From Aquimarina sediminis (GTDB lineage: Bacteria > Bacteroidota > Bacteroidia > Flavobacteriales > Flavobacteriaceae): DNA of 64,000 nt. The stretch spans positions 124,001 through 188,000 of the forward strand of contig NZ_POYJ01000001.1 of NCBI RefSeq assembly GCF_002895435.1. The letters are read 5' to 3'. A program made the translations under genes and the position numbers. Of this stretch, positions 55,519 to 64,000 are shown one piece after another. Position 1 is the stretch's first letter, and each line of letters opens with the position of its first letter. The notes below the pieces were generated by a model that had not been told where the DNA came from, ran no database searches, and was given only the letters and a program-made list of their open reading frames with translations.

Positions 55519-55876
55519 AAAACTGTAATAAAAATCTTACCTTTTTTTGCTTTTTGTGCAAAACTAGGCTTGTGATAGGAGATGTCGTACTAACGAAAAG
55601 TTAAAAAGATGCGAAGTATTGAATATTTATCCTCTTTTGTTAAAAAATTAAGAATACAGAAACGAGTGTATACGATTTGCAAAATAGGAAATATGTAATA
55701 TATCTGGCTCCAAATTTTTATCAAAGAAGTTATAATGAAGGAAACATAATGTTTGAATTAACTAAGGTGAAATTTTATTTAATTTGTAATTATTATATAG
55801 AATAGGTTAAAATGTTTTTTGCAAACATGATTCTATCAAATTAAATATTACCTTTAAAAAAAAGAAATTAGAATTA
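55519..55876. other. Intergenic region, 358 bp, between divergent genes
   Basis: AT-rich. The only candidate element is TACCTTTA (55849-55856), one base from the -7 consensus, 21 bp before the folE start. Nothing else recognised. Confidence 0.5.
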
Positions 55877-56479
55877 GTGGCTATGCTATACAAAAATTTT
55901 GAAGAGTACAATATTGATGTAACAGAAGAAGTTAAAGAAAAATTTGAATCAATTATAGAAAACCTAGGTGAGGATGTTAAAAGAGAAGGTATTGTAAAAA
56001 CTCCAGAAAGAGCTGCTAAGGCAATGCAGTTCCTAACCCAAGGATATCATCAGGATCCTGCAGATATACTTAAAGGAGCTATGTTTAAAGAAGATTATGA
56101 TGATATGGTTATCGTTAAAGATATCGAACTATACTCTTTGTGTGAGCACCATATGTTACCTTTTTTCGGAAAAGCTCATATTGCATATATACCAAATGGG
56201 CACATTGTAGGGTTGAGTAAATTACCAAGAATTGTTGATGTTTTTGCCAGAAGGCTACAGGTTCAGGAAAGACTTACACATGATATTTTGGAATGTATTA
56301 ATAATACATTAAAACCTAAGGGAGTAGCAGTGGTTATTGAAGCCTCCCATATGTGTATGATGATGAGAGGTGTGCAAAAGCAAAATTCTGTTACTACTAC
56401 TTCGGGTTTTAGAGGTCAATTTGAAAAAATTGAAACACGTACAGAATTTTTGAGATTAATTACTGCTGATCTAGGGTAG
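55877..56479 (+). CDS. folE: GTP cyclohydrolase I
   Basis: A 200-residue enzyme starting at GTG 55877 or, two codons later, ATG 55883. It has the zinc/active-site motifs [46 protein letters not shown] and [20 protein letters not shown] with the zinc cysteine. It converts GTP to dihydroneopterin triphosphate, the first step to folate or other pterins. Length and all catalytic residues are normal. The next gene starts 63 bp downstream on the same strand. Confidence 0.96.
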   Translation: MAMLYKNFEEYNIDVTEEVKEKFESIIENLGEDVKREGIVKTPERAAKAMQFLTQGYHQDPADILKGAMFKEDYDDMVIVKDIELYSLCEHHMLPFFGKAHIAYIPNGHIVGLSKLPRIVDVFARRLQVQERLTHDILECINNTLKPKGVAVVIEASHMCMMMRGVQKQNSVTTTSGFRGQFEKIETRTEFLRLITADLG

Positions 56480-56542
56480 TAAATTTTTGGAATACTCTTT
56501 GCTTTATTTATTGTATATTAAACATAAACAATTCATAAATAT

Positions 56543-56842
56543 ATGGCAAAAGAAAAATACAAAAAACTAGGATTAAGCTTACTTTTTGATGGACTAGGGA
56601 TGGTTACTTATGTAATCCCAGGAGTAGGGGAGTTCGGTGATGTTATTTGGGCACCAATAGCAGGTTGGTTAATGACAAGAATGTATAAAGGTAATGTAGG
56701 AAAAGCAGCAGGAGTATTCACTTTTGTAGAAGAAGCATTACCTGGTTTGGATGTAATACCTACATTTACAATTATGTGGGTGTATACTTATGTGATTAAA
56801 AAGGAAAAAGTTAAAGAAGTTATCGACATAGATGTTTCTTAA
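56543..56842 (+). CDS. Small membrane protein of unknown function
   Basis: A 99-residue protein with hydrophobic stretches (~12-30 MVTYVIPGVGEF and ~67-85 IPTFTIMWVYTYVI), a glycine/proline-rich first part (DGLGMVTYVIPGVGEFGDVI) and a basic/acidic tail. It may be co-transcribed with folE. It overlaps the convergent downstream gene by 4 bp at the stop codons. Family not recognised by name. Confidence 0.65.
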   Translation: MAKEKYKKLGLSLLFDGLGMVTYVIPGVGEFGDVIWAPIAGWLMTRMYKGNVGKAAGVFTFVEEALPGLDVIPTFTIMWVYTYVIKKEKVKEVIDIDVS

Positions 56843-57360
56843 TCTTTTATAAAGCGAGCGAACCCCATTCTACGTAGCATTTTTTTCTCAAAATTCCAGA
56901 AAAACTTAAACTGCCCAAAAAGCCAGCCTACAACAAGAAGCAATACCTGATAAACAGGGAATATTAGAAAAATTCTGGCAGACCAATAGATCCAACCATT
57001 TGTAGTTTCTTCTTGCAAACCTATAAACGAAAGTATTGGGTCAGAAATTCGTGCTGCTGTAGACCCTGTTATTGCAAAAGCAATAAAGATTGCGATTAAC
57101 TCCCATCTATAGGAAACAGCCCATTTGGTTCTTAGAATTTTGAAAAGCCTTAGCGTAATAAAAAGAAATAGGAAAGAGAAGAAAAGGATTAAAGTCGATA
57201 GTATACCAAGATACATACTATCAGTTTGATCTATCTTTATTATATCCAATATGTATATACTAAGTAAGTAAGAAGAAAATGCCAAACTTAACAATCCCAA
57301 TACAGGGAATATCAATTGCCAATTACTCTTTATTTCCCAACGATCCTTGAATTTTTGCAT
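56839..57360 (-). CDS. DUF6787-like membrane protein with duplicated RW-motif
   Basis: 173 residues from the ATG ending at 57360 (MQKFKDRWEIKSNWQLIFPV). Four hydrophobic helices. The segment KWAVSYRWELIAIFIAFAIT then GSTAARISDPI resembles a small family I know as DUF6787, in which this motif is normally near the N-terminus. Here a similar DRWEIKSNWQL also opens the protein, suggesting an internal duplication. Function unknown. It is 31 bp from the start of the next minus-strand stop and may form an operon with the lipoprotein gene. Confidence 0.65.
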   Translation of the reverse strand: MQKFKDRWEIKSNWQLIFPVLGLLSLAFSSYLLSIYILDIIKIDQTDSMYLGILSTLILFFSFLFLFITLRLFKILRTKWAVSYRWELIAIFIAFAITGSTAARISDPILSFIGLQEETTNGWIYWSARIFLIFPVYQVLLLVVGWLFGQFKFFWNFEKKMLRRMGFARFIKD

Positions 57361-57391
57361 GATGTAAAAATACAACTAAAATGGAAGTAAA

Positions 57392-57820
57392 TCAATATCG
57401 ATTACCTCTTGTTACAATAAATCGTTGGCGATATTGTCTTTCAAAATATAAGAAGTAATTATAAAGAAGGTAGTTCACTTCGTACCCATAACGAATAGTG
57501 GGGTCATAATTAATTTGTTGTACATATAATGCGGGATCATACCGTAAGGGTTGCAAGACGCGATTGTTGTATTCTGTCACATATATTCGATTCCTGTTTT
57601 CTAAATACGTCTCTCCATAATATCCTCTTGGTCTTTGTGTTACCAGCCATGAATTAAATCCTGGCTCAATAATAAGAATTTCATACTCGAGACTATCATT
57701 CGCTATTCGCAATGTGTCCGAAGTAGAATTAATAGAAGCCGTATCTGATTTTTTTGATTTGGTAGTAGCGCAACTTACAATAAATAAAAAAAGTAGACTA
57801 AAAAAGATAAAGTATTTCAT
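57392..57820 (-). CDS. DUF6146-like lipoprotein
   Basis: 142 residues from the ATG ending at 57820 (MKYFIFFSLLFLFIVSC), chosen for its lipobox, which is lost with the upstream in-frame ATG at 57880. The mature part carries YEILIIEPGFNSWLVTQRPR and YEVNYLLYNYFLYFERQYRQ, aromatic-rich motifs of the family. Anchored in the periplasm or outer membrane. Function unknown. The longer ORF would overlap the upstream gene's stop. Confidence 0.75.
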   Translation of the reverse strand: MKYFIFFSLLFLFIVSCATTKSKKSDTASINSTSDTLRIANDSLEYEILIIEPGFNSWLVTQRPRGYYGETYLENRNRIYVTEYNNRVLQPLRYDPALYVQQINYDPTIRYGYEVNYLLYNYFLYFERQYRQRFIVTRGNRY

Positions 57821-57867
57821 AACCCTATAAATATATCCAAAAAAGAAATAGAGTAGTGTTGTAGAAA

Positions 57868-58764
57868 TTATAAATTCCAAAAATCAATTTGATTTTCTTC
57901 AATTTCCTGAATGTCTGTGAGGTTAATATCCATGCGATACATAATTAGCTCTGTAAACCTATTGGTTGAAAAGTTTGAATTTACCCCATTCGAATACAAA
58001 ATCCCGGCTCCATTAGTAGCAGTACAACGCCCTAATGTATAGTTGCCTGTTCTTAAAACAGTTCCAGATCGTCTAATCGTTTGTACAATATTAGCCCTGA
58101 TAAAAGAGAATTGTTGCCATTGATTATTGACATTTGTAGCCCACCGTACTGGGTTGCTACAACAAATACCAGAATCAAAATATACTCTATTGTTGGTCCA
58201 ATTGACATGAACAGACCATCTGTCTGCACTAGCTCCTGGTCTTCTGGTTCCAAAAGAAAAATTATTATTGGATGTAGAATATATAACTGTTAGTAAAGAT
58301 CCGTTTACACCAGCATTGGTCAATATTTGTATACTAGTATTAATATCTAATCTATCGTCGGTACCATCACCAAAAAAATAGGGTCTAATAGGGTCTGTTA
58401 TAAAACGAGGCTGAAAGGCATTTGTGTTTTGAACGGCATTTCTACCTAGTCCACTTTGGTCATACCATGTAACAACAAACACATTTGCAGCTCCACGCCA
58501 AGCATTTATAGCGTCTATATCCACTATATCATTATCAGCCCAACCAAAATCTTGCTGCGCATTATCACTATCCCTTCTTAAACGTATCAAAGGACCATTG
58601 TAATCAGATTCTACTACCCTTAATGAAAATGCAAAGCTAATATCTGTCAGTTTCTCATCCAGAATATGAGATGGTCTCATCGTAGGGAAATGATTGTATT
58701 GACTAATTTGGCTATTACAAATGCTAGAAAAAAGAATTAATATGCAAAGCAATACTTTTGTCAT
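57868..58764 (-). CDS. Secreted LamG/arabinofuranosidase-like domain protein
   Basis: A 298-residue protein with a signal peptide (MTKVLLCILILFSSICNSQ). The mature domain has SFAFSLRVVESDYNGPLIRL, RRDSDNAQQDFGWADN and FVVTWYDQSGLGRNA, the pattern of the arabinofuranosidase-type jelly roll seen in many marine surface proteins. Later strands (FSFGTRRPGASADRWSVHV) agree. Catalytic activity is not expected from this domain alone; ligand or surface binding is more likely. Directly downstream of the next gene (4-bp gap), so co-transcribed. Confidence 0.72.
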   Translation of the reverse strand: MTKVLLCILILFSSICNSQISQYNHFPTMRPSHILDEKLTDISFAFSLRVVESDYNGPLIRLRRDSDNAQQDFGWADNDIVDIDAINAWRGAANVFVVTWYDQSGLGRNAVQNTNAFQPRFITDPIRPYFFGDGTDDRLDINTSIQILTNAGVNGSLLTVIYSTSNNNFSFGTRRPGASADRWSVHVNWTNNRVYFDSGICCSNPVRWATNVNNQWQQFSFIRANIVQTIRRSGTVLRTGNYTLGRCTATNGAGILYSNGVNSNFSTNRFTELIMYRMDINLTDIQEIEENQIDFWNL

Positions 58765-58767
58765 AGC

Positions 58768-59280
58768 TTAATTTCTTTTTAAATCTCCTGTTACGTGAAA
58801 TACGTTTGTACTAGTACAAACGATTCCTGCACCAGCATCTAATCCAGCTGTACTAAATCTAAGTAATCTATTTTTTATAGTAACTCCACCTGCTCCTGTT
58901 ATGGTGACTTTTCCATTTCCAATCTGATATATACTAACATTAAAACCAATGGGAAGGGCAGAAGGAACTGTCAAAGTAACATCTGTTGTACTATTAAAAG
59001 TTAGAATATTCCCATTGTCGGCTTCTATGAGGGTATAATTTCCAGTCTTAGGAAATACAGAAGGAGGGGTGAGTAGTTCTTTCCATTCGGTACCATTATA
59101 CTCAAAAACTTTCTTTTTATCGGTATCAAATATTAATGCGCCTTCTTGTATTGTGGCTATAGGAATACTGTTTATACTGGTAGTAGTTTCTGCAGGGAGT
59201 ACTAATAAGGCATTTGCATCAATTTGAGAAGCACTATTAATCGTATATAGAATGAGTACCGAAACTAGTAATTTTCTCAT
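58768..59280 (-). CDS. Secreted protein of unknown function
   Basis: A 170-residue protein with a signal peptide (MRKLLVSVLILYTINSAS) and beta-rich mature part: GALIFDTDKKKVFEYNGTEW, a motif also frequent in tail-fibre-like surface proteins, then LTFNSTTDVTLTVPSALPIG and VTITGAGGVTIKNRLLRFST. The latter looks like a phage-tail or adhesin beta module. Same operon as the 57868-58764 gene. Confidence 0.7.
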   Translation of the reverse strand: MRKLLVSVLILYTINSASQIDANALLVLPAETTTSINSIPIATIQEGALIFDTDKKKVFEYNGTEWKELLTPPSVFPKTGNYTLIEADNGNILTFNSTTDVTLTVPSALPIGFNVSIYQIGNGKVTITGAGGVTIKNRLLRFSTAGLDAGAGIVCTSTNVFHVTGDLKRN

Positions 59281-59303
59281 AACAGGGAAGGGGTTTTTAA
59301 AAC

Positions 59304-59341
59304 AAAAGCTTATTAAAGTTTTAAAACTTTAATAAGCTTTT
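59304..59341 (-). terminator. 38-bp perfect palindrome terminator after the DUF937 gene
   Basis: AAAAGCTTATTAAAGTTTT followed immediately by its exact reverse complement, between the DUF937 stop (59370) and the next minus-strand start (59280). With no loop in the simplest drawing, a 4-nt loop would form in RNA. Confidence 0.88.
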
Positions 59342-59369
59342 ATTCAGTTCTAAATTAATAAAATTTAGA

Positions 59370-60008
59370 TTATTTTCCAAAAAGTCCACCTAGGAGTCCT
59401 CCAAGACCACCTTTTTTACTTCCTCCACTATTTAATAACATACCCGCAACATCATCTAATATACTACCATCTCCGTCGGCATCAAGAAAAGATTCTATTA
59501 AAGATTGTTGTTGTGACCCTTTACCGCCTCCAGACATGCTACCAAGTAGGCTTGACAAGCCATTGGCATCACTTACATTACCTTGTTTAGCTTGCTTTCC
59601 TATTACCCCTAAGAGTATTGGTGCAGCAACTTTAAGTATTTGAGCTACAGAACCAGCATCGATTCCAGATTTTTGGCTTAGGGCATTTTCAACTGCTGGT
59701 TGCTTACCACCAAGAATATGACCAAGAATACCGGCTCCATCATCTGTAACACTTTGGTCAACACCACCATCAAAAAGCCCACCTAGGTTATCCAAAATTC
59801 CTCCAGAATGTTTACCTGTTAATGCGCCTAATAAGCCAGATGCACCTTCGGGTGTAGATGCATTACGTTGCATCGCTCCCATTAATACAGGCATTGCCAT
59901 ACTTAATAAATCTCCTGTTTTACTTTCAGATTGCCCCGTTTGAGAACTTACACCGTTAATAATTTGTTTTCCCATTGGGCTATTTAATAGCTCTAAAATT
60001 CCAGACAT
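59370..60008 (-). CDS. DUF937 domain protein
   Basis: A 212-residue glycine-rich helical protein. MSGILELLNSPMGKQIINGV and LLSMAMPVLMGAMQRNAST are typical DUF937/YidB-type starts, and the remainder repeats SGLLGALTGK, ILGHILGGKQ, VAAPILLGVIGKQAKQG, ending in glycine-rich GGLGGLLGGLFGK. A calcium-loop-like DADGDGSILDD lies near residue 170. Function unknown; family members are often small abundant proteins. Ahead of SerA on the opposite side of a weak hairpin. Confidence 0.85.
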   Translation of the reverse strand: MSGILELLNSPMGKQIINGVSSQTGQSESKTGDLLSMAMPVLMGAMQRNASTPEGASGLLGALTGKHSGGILDNLGGLFDGGVDQSVTDDGAGILGHILGGKQPAVENALSQKSGIDAGSVAQILKVAAPILLGVIGKQAKQGNVSDANGLSSLLGSMSGGGKGSQQQSLIESFLDADGDGSILDDVAGMLLNSGGSKKGGLGGLLGGLFGK

Positions 60009-60126
60009 AGTTAATGTAGTTTTTTTATGAACCTAAATTTACATTTTTAATGCTAGAATTAGAAAAAGAAAAGGGTTTTATTTTGACAGAAATAGGATGA
60101 AAGGCAGAATAGGAAGATAAAAAGCA

Positions 60127-60164
60127 AAAAAAGCGCTATTTCAAATATAGAAATAACGCCTTCT
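60127..60164 (-). terminator. Weak terminator-like hairpin after serA
   Basis: AAAAGCGCTATTTC and GAAATAACGCCTT form an imperfect stem downstream of the serA stop at 60197 on the minus strand. Confidence 0.5.
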
Positions 60165-60196
60165 TAGTACTTAGTACTAACACTTATGTTTTAGAA

Positions 60197-61147
60197 CTAA
60201 TTTAGAATATTAATAATCTGTTCAGCCAACTCCTGACCAATACGATCTTGTGCTTCTCCAGTAGCTGCACCAATATGAGGAGTTAATGATATCTTATTAT
60301 TCATTAATACTTTGATTGCAGGGCTAGGTTCATTTTCGAACACATCAAGACCAGCAAAGCCAAGTTTTCCATTTTCCAAGGCTTCAACCAATGCCACCTC
60401 ATCGATTACTCCACCACGAGCAGCATTAATAATACCTACTCCATCCTTCATTTGTTCTATTTCAGGTTTTCCTATTACATATTCTTTCTGTGCAGGAACA
60501 TGCAACGTGAAAAAATCAGAATTTTTAAGCACCTCTTCTTTAGATACTGTCTTAATTTTGAAATTTAGTGATTGCCCGTCAAAGAACTCTAATGGGATTT
60601 CTACTTCCTCAATAAAAGGGTCATATGCAATAACATTCATCCCAACACCAATTGCAATCTTTGCAGTGGCCTGACCAATACGTCCAATACCAATAACCCC
60701 AAGAGTTTTTCCTCTTAGCTCGATACCGCTACCATAGGCTTTTTTAAGATTTTTGAATTTGCTATCACCTTCTAAAGGCATATTACGGTTGGAGTCATGT
60801 AAAAAACGTACACTACCATATAAATGTGCAAAAACCAGTTCGGCCACAGACCCAGATGAAGCTGCCGGCGTATTGATTACATGCAATCCTTTTTCCCGGG
60901 CATACGCTACATCAATATTATCCATACCAACACCACCACGACCAATAATTTTTAGAGAAGGGCAATTATCAATAATATCGGTTCTTACTTTGGTAGCACT
61001 ACGAACAAGTAATACTGTAATTTCATTTTCATTAATGTAATTTACCAATTGATCTTGAGCGACAGTTGTTGTCAAAACCTCAAATCCTTCTTTTTCTAAA
61101 GCTTTAATTCCACTTTGGGATACTCCGTCGTTTGCTAATACTTTCAT
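60197..61147 (-). CDS. serA: D-3-phosphoglycerate dehydrogenase (short form)
   Basis: A 316-residue D-2-hydroxyacid dehydrogenase. The NAD-binding loop VIGIGRIGQATAKIA, catalytic arginine in INAARGGVIDE, acidic NEPS and histidine in LTPHIGAATGEAQ are present. It lacks the C-terminal ACT regulatory domain of E. coli SerA, so serine feedback through that domain is not expected. Pairing with serC 41 bp upstream fixes its role in phosphorylated serine biosynthesis: 3-phosphoglycerate to 3-phosphohydroxypyruvate. Confidence 0.92.
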   Translation of the reverse strand: MKVLANDGVSQSGIKALEKEGFEVLTTTVAQDQLVNYINENEITVLLVRSATKVRTDIIDNCPSLKIIGRGGVGMDNIDVAYAREKGLHVINTPAASSGSVAELVFAHLYGSVRFLHDSNRNMPLEGDSKFKNLKKAYGSGIELRGKTLGVIGIGRIGQATAKIAIGVGMNVIAYDPFIEEVEIPLEFFDGQSLNFKIKTVSKEEVLKNSDFFTLHVPAQKEYVIGKPEIEQMKDGVGIINAARGGVIDEVALVEALENGKLGFAGLDVFENEPSPAIKVLMNNKISLTPHIGAATGEAQDRIGQELAEQIINILN

Positions 61148-61188
61148 GGTTGTAAATCTTAAGTTTTTAATTTAGGTGATATTAGAAT

Positions 61189-62253
61189 TTATGCTTTTCT
61201 CTCTAGGTCGTCCATTATATCTACTAATGCAGCAACACTTTCTAAACTCAGTGCATTATACATACTTGCTCTATAACCTCCGACGCTTCTATGACCATTG
61301 ATCCCATTGATTCCAGCTTCTTTCCACATCGTATCAAAAGTTTCTTTAAGATCTTCATTTTGCAAGGTAAAAGTTGCATTCATGTTAGAACGATCTTCTT
61401 TGGCAGCAAACCCTTTAAAAAGTGGGTTTACGTCAATTTCTGAATAAATAAGGTTAGCCTTTTTTTCGTTCAATTCTTCTATTGCAGCTATTCCACCAAG
61501 TTTTTTTAACCAACGCAGTGTAAGCATGGAGACATAAACAGAATAAACGGGAGGTGTATTAAACATACTAGCCTTACTTATATGAACTTGATAATCCAAC
61601 ATAGAAGGGATATCTCTTTCTATCTTACCAAGGATATCTTCTTTGACAACAACGAGAGTTGTTCCTGCAGGTCCCATATTTTTTTGTGCACCAGCATAAA
61701 TTAAACTAAACTTAGAAAAGTCTAATTGTCTAGAAAAAATATCACTACTCATATCACATACCAATGGGATATCTGTAGTAGGAAAATCCTTTAACTGTGT
61801 TCCGTAGATAGTGTTATTACTAGTGAGGTGTAAATAATCCAAGTCTGTTGGAATATTTAATTTTTTGGGAATAAAATTGAAATTTGCATCTTTTGAAGAG
61901 GCAACTTCAATTACTTCACCAAACTTTTTTGCTTCTTTTACAGCTTTATCGCTCCATGCTCCAGTGTTTAAGTATCCCGCTTTTGATTGTAGTAAATTAT
62001 AGGCAGTCATTAAAAATTGAGTACTTGCTCCTCCTTGAAGAAATAATGCTTTGTATCCCTTACCTTCGAGACCTAATAATTCTAAAGCCAGACTACGGGC
62101 TTCTTCCATAACATCAACAAAATCTTTACTACGATGCGATATTTCCAGGATGGAAAGACCAGAGTTGTTAAAATCTAACACTGCTTGTGATGCTTCTTTA
62201 AATACTTCTTGTGGTAAAATGCAGGGTCCAGCGCTAAAATTATGCTTTTTCAT
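61189..62253 (-). CDS. serC: Phosphoserine aminotransferase
   Basis: A 354-residue PLP-dependent class V aminotransferase starting MKKHNFSAGPCILPQEVFKE. SHRSKDFVDVMEEA, LFLQGGASTQFLMTAYNL, the PLP lysine in LIYAGAQKNMGPAGT and HRSVGGYRASMYNAL are diagnostic for SerC. It makes 3-phosphoserine (and acts in PLP synthesis). 41 bp upstream of serA in the same orientation, forming an operon. Full length. Confidence 0.96.
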   Translation of the reverse strand: MKKHNFSAGPCILPQEVFKEASQAVLDFNNSGLSILEISHRSKDFVDVMEEARSLALELLGLEGKGYKALFLQGGASTQFLMTAYNLLQSKAGYLNTGAWSDKAVKEAKKFGEVIEVASSKDANFNFIPKKLNIPTDLDYLHLTSNNTIYGTQLKDFPTTDIPLVCDMSSDIFSRQLDFSKFSLIYAGAQKNMGPAGTTLVVVKEDILGKIERDIPSMLDYQVHISKASMFNTPPVYSVYVSMLTLRWLKKLGGIAAIEELNEKKANLIYSEIDVNPLFKGFAAKEDRSNMNATFTLQNEDLKETFDTMWKEAGINGINGHRSVGGYRASMYNALSLESVAALVDIMDDLERKA

Positions 62254-62484
62254 GTGCTAATGTTTGTTGTTTTAAATGGCCACATGGAATCTTTAACAAT
62301 TATAAAAAGACCTTAAACATTTATGTTTTTGACTATTTTTAATTGTATCCGTTTCATTAGTAGTTTTTAATTGTTGTTAAATATTTAATTTATGATCTTT
62401 TCCTAACTCAAAAAAGGAGTTCGAAAAAACACAACAAAGGTGCTAATAATATGATAAAAATGTATTGTCAAAATGATAAATTAT

Positions 62485-63546
62485 TCAATTAATTTTTGAT
62501 AAAAACTTAATAATGTCTATGCCATCTGCATAATCTGAAAGTTGGGGGCTTTGTGTTTTTCCGAAATCGACACATTCTTCTGAGAAATCGAGACTAACGG
62601 TACATTGAATTTTTTCCTTGTCAGCCTCTATTTTTTTTGTTAGATCATCTTTAGAATGATAAGTTTCATAAAACAGTGTTGCTATTGGAGAAGCATAATT
62701 CTTATCTTCTTTGAGCATTAAAAATCCGTTTTCGAATAATTTGTAATTGCTCATTAGGTACACAGCTTTATTATAGTCATAATTGTTTGCGTACTTTGCA
62801 CTATTGATAATGTCATTGTATGGGTACATTGCCTTAAAAAAGGTATCAAAATCATAGTTTTCTGGAACCATTATTTTGGACACACTTCTACAACCCAATC
62901 CATAATATCTAAAAATGTCTTCTCCAAGAGCTTCGAGTTGTTCTTTTGTCTCTTTACCAGTTAGAATAGCAATTGAGTTTCTATTTTTTCTGATAATGTT
63001 AGGAACTTTACCAAAATAGTACTCAAAATAGCGCGAAGTATTATTACTACCTGTGGCAATTACTGCATCAAAACCTGTTAGCCGCTCCGTTGTAAATTTT
63101 ATCCGTTTTTCGAATAGAGGTTCTACTGCTATTAGGTATGAAGCTAAAAAAGGAAGTATTTGATTATCATTAGAAGATTGCTTTACCAGAACATTATGTC
63201 CTGAAATAAGTACCGAAAGAAAATCATGGAATCCAACTAGTGGAATATTCCCTGCCATGACAATACCAATAGTTTTTGGCTCAATTTCTTTTAATGCGTA
63301 TACGGATAACCAATCTTTTATATTGTCTTCTGTTAAGGCTTCGCTCCATTGTTGTATGGAGAAAAGAATATTTTCTTTGGTAAACCACCCATTATAATGA
63401 ATAGCATTATTTATCTTATTAATCATTTCATCATAGAAATCATCAGTGTAAGGGACACTAGTAATCTTATGATAATCAGTGGTTTTAAATTGGCTAAGAA
63501 ACTTTCCTAATTTAGAAAAAGCTTGGATTCGATCATTTAATAGCAT
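62485..63546 (-). CDS. LuxC-like acyl-CoA reductase
   Basis: A 353-residue aldehyde-dehydrogenase-fold protein. GIVMAGNIPLVGFHDFLSVL, GHNVLVKQSSNDNQILP, FDAVIATGSNNTSRYFEYYF and the catalytic cysteine in YYGLGCRSVSKIM define the acyl-CoA reductase (LuxC) family. It could reduce fatty acyl-CoA or acyl-carrier substrates to aldehydes. No luciferase genes are here. In Flavobacteriia it often lies next to serC and a ferredoxin, as in this window. Short for LuxC (~480) but usual for this subgroup. Confidence 0.87.
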   Translation of the reverse strand: MLLNDRIQAFSKLGKFLSQFKTTDYHKITSVPYTDDFYDEMINKINNAIHYNGWFTKENILFSIQQWSEALTEDNIKDWLSVYALKEIEPKTIGIVMAGNIPLVGFHDFLSVLISGHNVLVKQSSNDNQILPFLASYLIAVEPLFEKRIKFTTERLTGFDAVIATGSNNTSRYFEYYFGKVPNIIRKNRNSIAILTGKETKEQLEALGEDIFRYYGLGCRSVSKIMVPENYDFDTFFKAMYPYNDIINSAKYANNYDYNKAVYLMSNYKLFENGFLMLKEDKNYASPIATLFYETYHSKDDLTKKIEADKEKIQCTVSLDFSEECVDFGKTQSPQLSDYADGIDIIKFLSKIN

Positions 63547-63552
63547 TTCTTA

Positions 63553-63584
63553 TTTGTTTATCACTAGTTTACGAGTTATTTTTG
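63553..63584 (+). promoter_or_regulatory. Promoter for the ferredoxin gene
   Basis: TTTG (63553-63556), a 20-nt spacer, TATTTTTG (63577-63584), 28 bp before the ATG. A minus-strand TAAATTTG (63590-63597) may serve the divergent acyl-CoA reductase gene. Confidence 0.5.
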
Positions 63585-63612
63585 TGCTGCAAATTTAGAA
63601 TAAAAAAGAGCT

Positions 63613-63963
63613 ATGGCAATTATAATAACAGATGAATGTATAAACTGTGGTGCTTGTGAGCCAGAATGCCCCAATACGGCAATTTATGAAGGTGCTGATG
63701 ATTGGAGGTATTCTGATGGAACAGATTTGGAAGGAGATGTAGTGCTTCCTGGTGGTAACGAGGTAAATGCCGATGAGGCACAAGAACCAGTTAGTGATGA
63801 GATTTATTATATAGTACCTGATAAATGTACAGAGTGTAAAGGTTTTCATGAGGAGCCTCAATGTGCTGCTGTGTGTCCGGTAGATTGTTGTATTCCTGAC
63901 GAAGATATCGTAGAAACAGAAGAGTTTTTGTTACAAAAACAAGCTTTTATGCATAAAGAATAA
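63613..63963 (+). CDS. Alvin-type 2[4Fe-4S] ferredoxin
   Basis: A 116-residue acidic ferredoxin. Cluster 1 motif [12 protein letters not shown] and cluster 2 motif [18 protein letters not shown] (CxxC-x8-C-x3-C), with an extended segment between them, as in the Allochromatium vinosum type. It carries two low-potential clusters. It is divergent from the LuxC-like reductase, sharing a 66-bp intergenic promoter region, so it may donate electrons to it or a related oxidoreductase. Complete at 63963, 37 bp before the window end. Confidence 0.9.
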   Translation: MAIIITDECINCGACEPECPNTAIYEGADDWRYSDGTDLEGDVVLPGGNEVNADEAQEPVSDEIYYIVPDKCTECKGFHEEPQCAAVCPVDCCIPDEDIVETEEFLLQKQAFMHKE

Positions 63964-64000
63964 GATCATAAATACAATTATGACCATAAAAAAACCCATC

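Overview
The window looks like chromosomal DNA from a marine member of the Flavobacteriaceae, perhaps close to Aquimarina; the genus is a guess. The DNA is AT-rich. Several genes are preceded by the Bacteroidota promoter type (TTTG, then TAnnTTTG) rather than by Shine-Dalgarno sequences. Many families are typical of the phylum: DUF4834, YfhO, DUF5916, TIGR02757, DUF6261, DUF6146, BatA-type proteins, a LytTR regulator with a TPR histidine kinase, and TssD. No rRNA, tRNA, CRISPR array, insertion sequence or integrase was recognised.

Layout. 1-11 kb: a small methyltransferase, a GNAT protein, an outer-membrane barrel with a very long charged tail, then a DUF4834/YfhO/glycosyltransferase operon, a BspA-like lipoprotein and a polysaccharide flippase, so mainly envelope biogenesis. 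11-15 kb: two paralogous secreted proteins, each with four 16-residue YD-type repeats and matching sigma-54-like promoters, flanking an amidohydrolase, then a peroxiredoxin-like protein. 15-24 kb: DNA maintenance, stress and signalling (uvrA, ECF sigma factor, a 48-residue protein, an endonuclease III without iron-sulfur ligands, LytTR/TPR-kinase pair, Bcp). 24-31 kb: a large conserved protein of unknown function, a PhnP-like hydrolase, a GH31 lipoprotein and small lipoproteins.

31.2-34.7 kb is the accessory island. It holds an orphan type VI secretion tube protein (TssD), a decayed zinc-metallopeptidase effector directly downstream (one in-frame TAG and two one-base homopolymer deletions), an intact lipoprotein that looks like its immunity protein, and a remnant of a second effector 3' end. 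It also has a DUF6261 gene and a GC-rich 41-bp tandem repeat. Parts are visibly richer in GC than the flanks. This is the most interesting region.

34.7-50.9 kb: an esterase, a membrane protein with LAS-metallopeptidase-like motifs, a dihydroorotase homologue lacking the HxH metal site overlapping a BatA-like gene, RhlE, a porin, an FAD dehydrogenase, a GAF histidine kinase, and an operon of a collagen-like lipoprotein with an imelysin/di-haem peroxidase fusion behind a strong promoter and a 23-bp palindrome. TIGR02757 and AraC-type regulator genes follow. 51-64 kb: an M57 metalloprotease, LolD-like ATPase, DUF5916 outer-membrane protein, FolE, several small envelope proteins, DUF937, and serine biosynthesis (SerA, SerC) next to a LuxC-like acyl-CoA reductase and a divergent ferredoxin.
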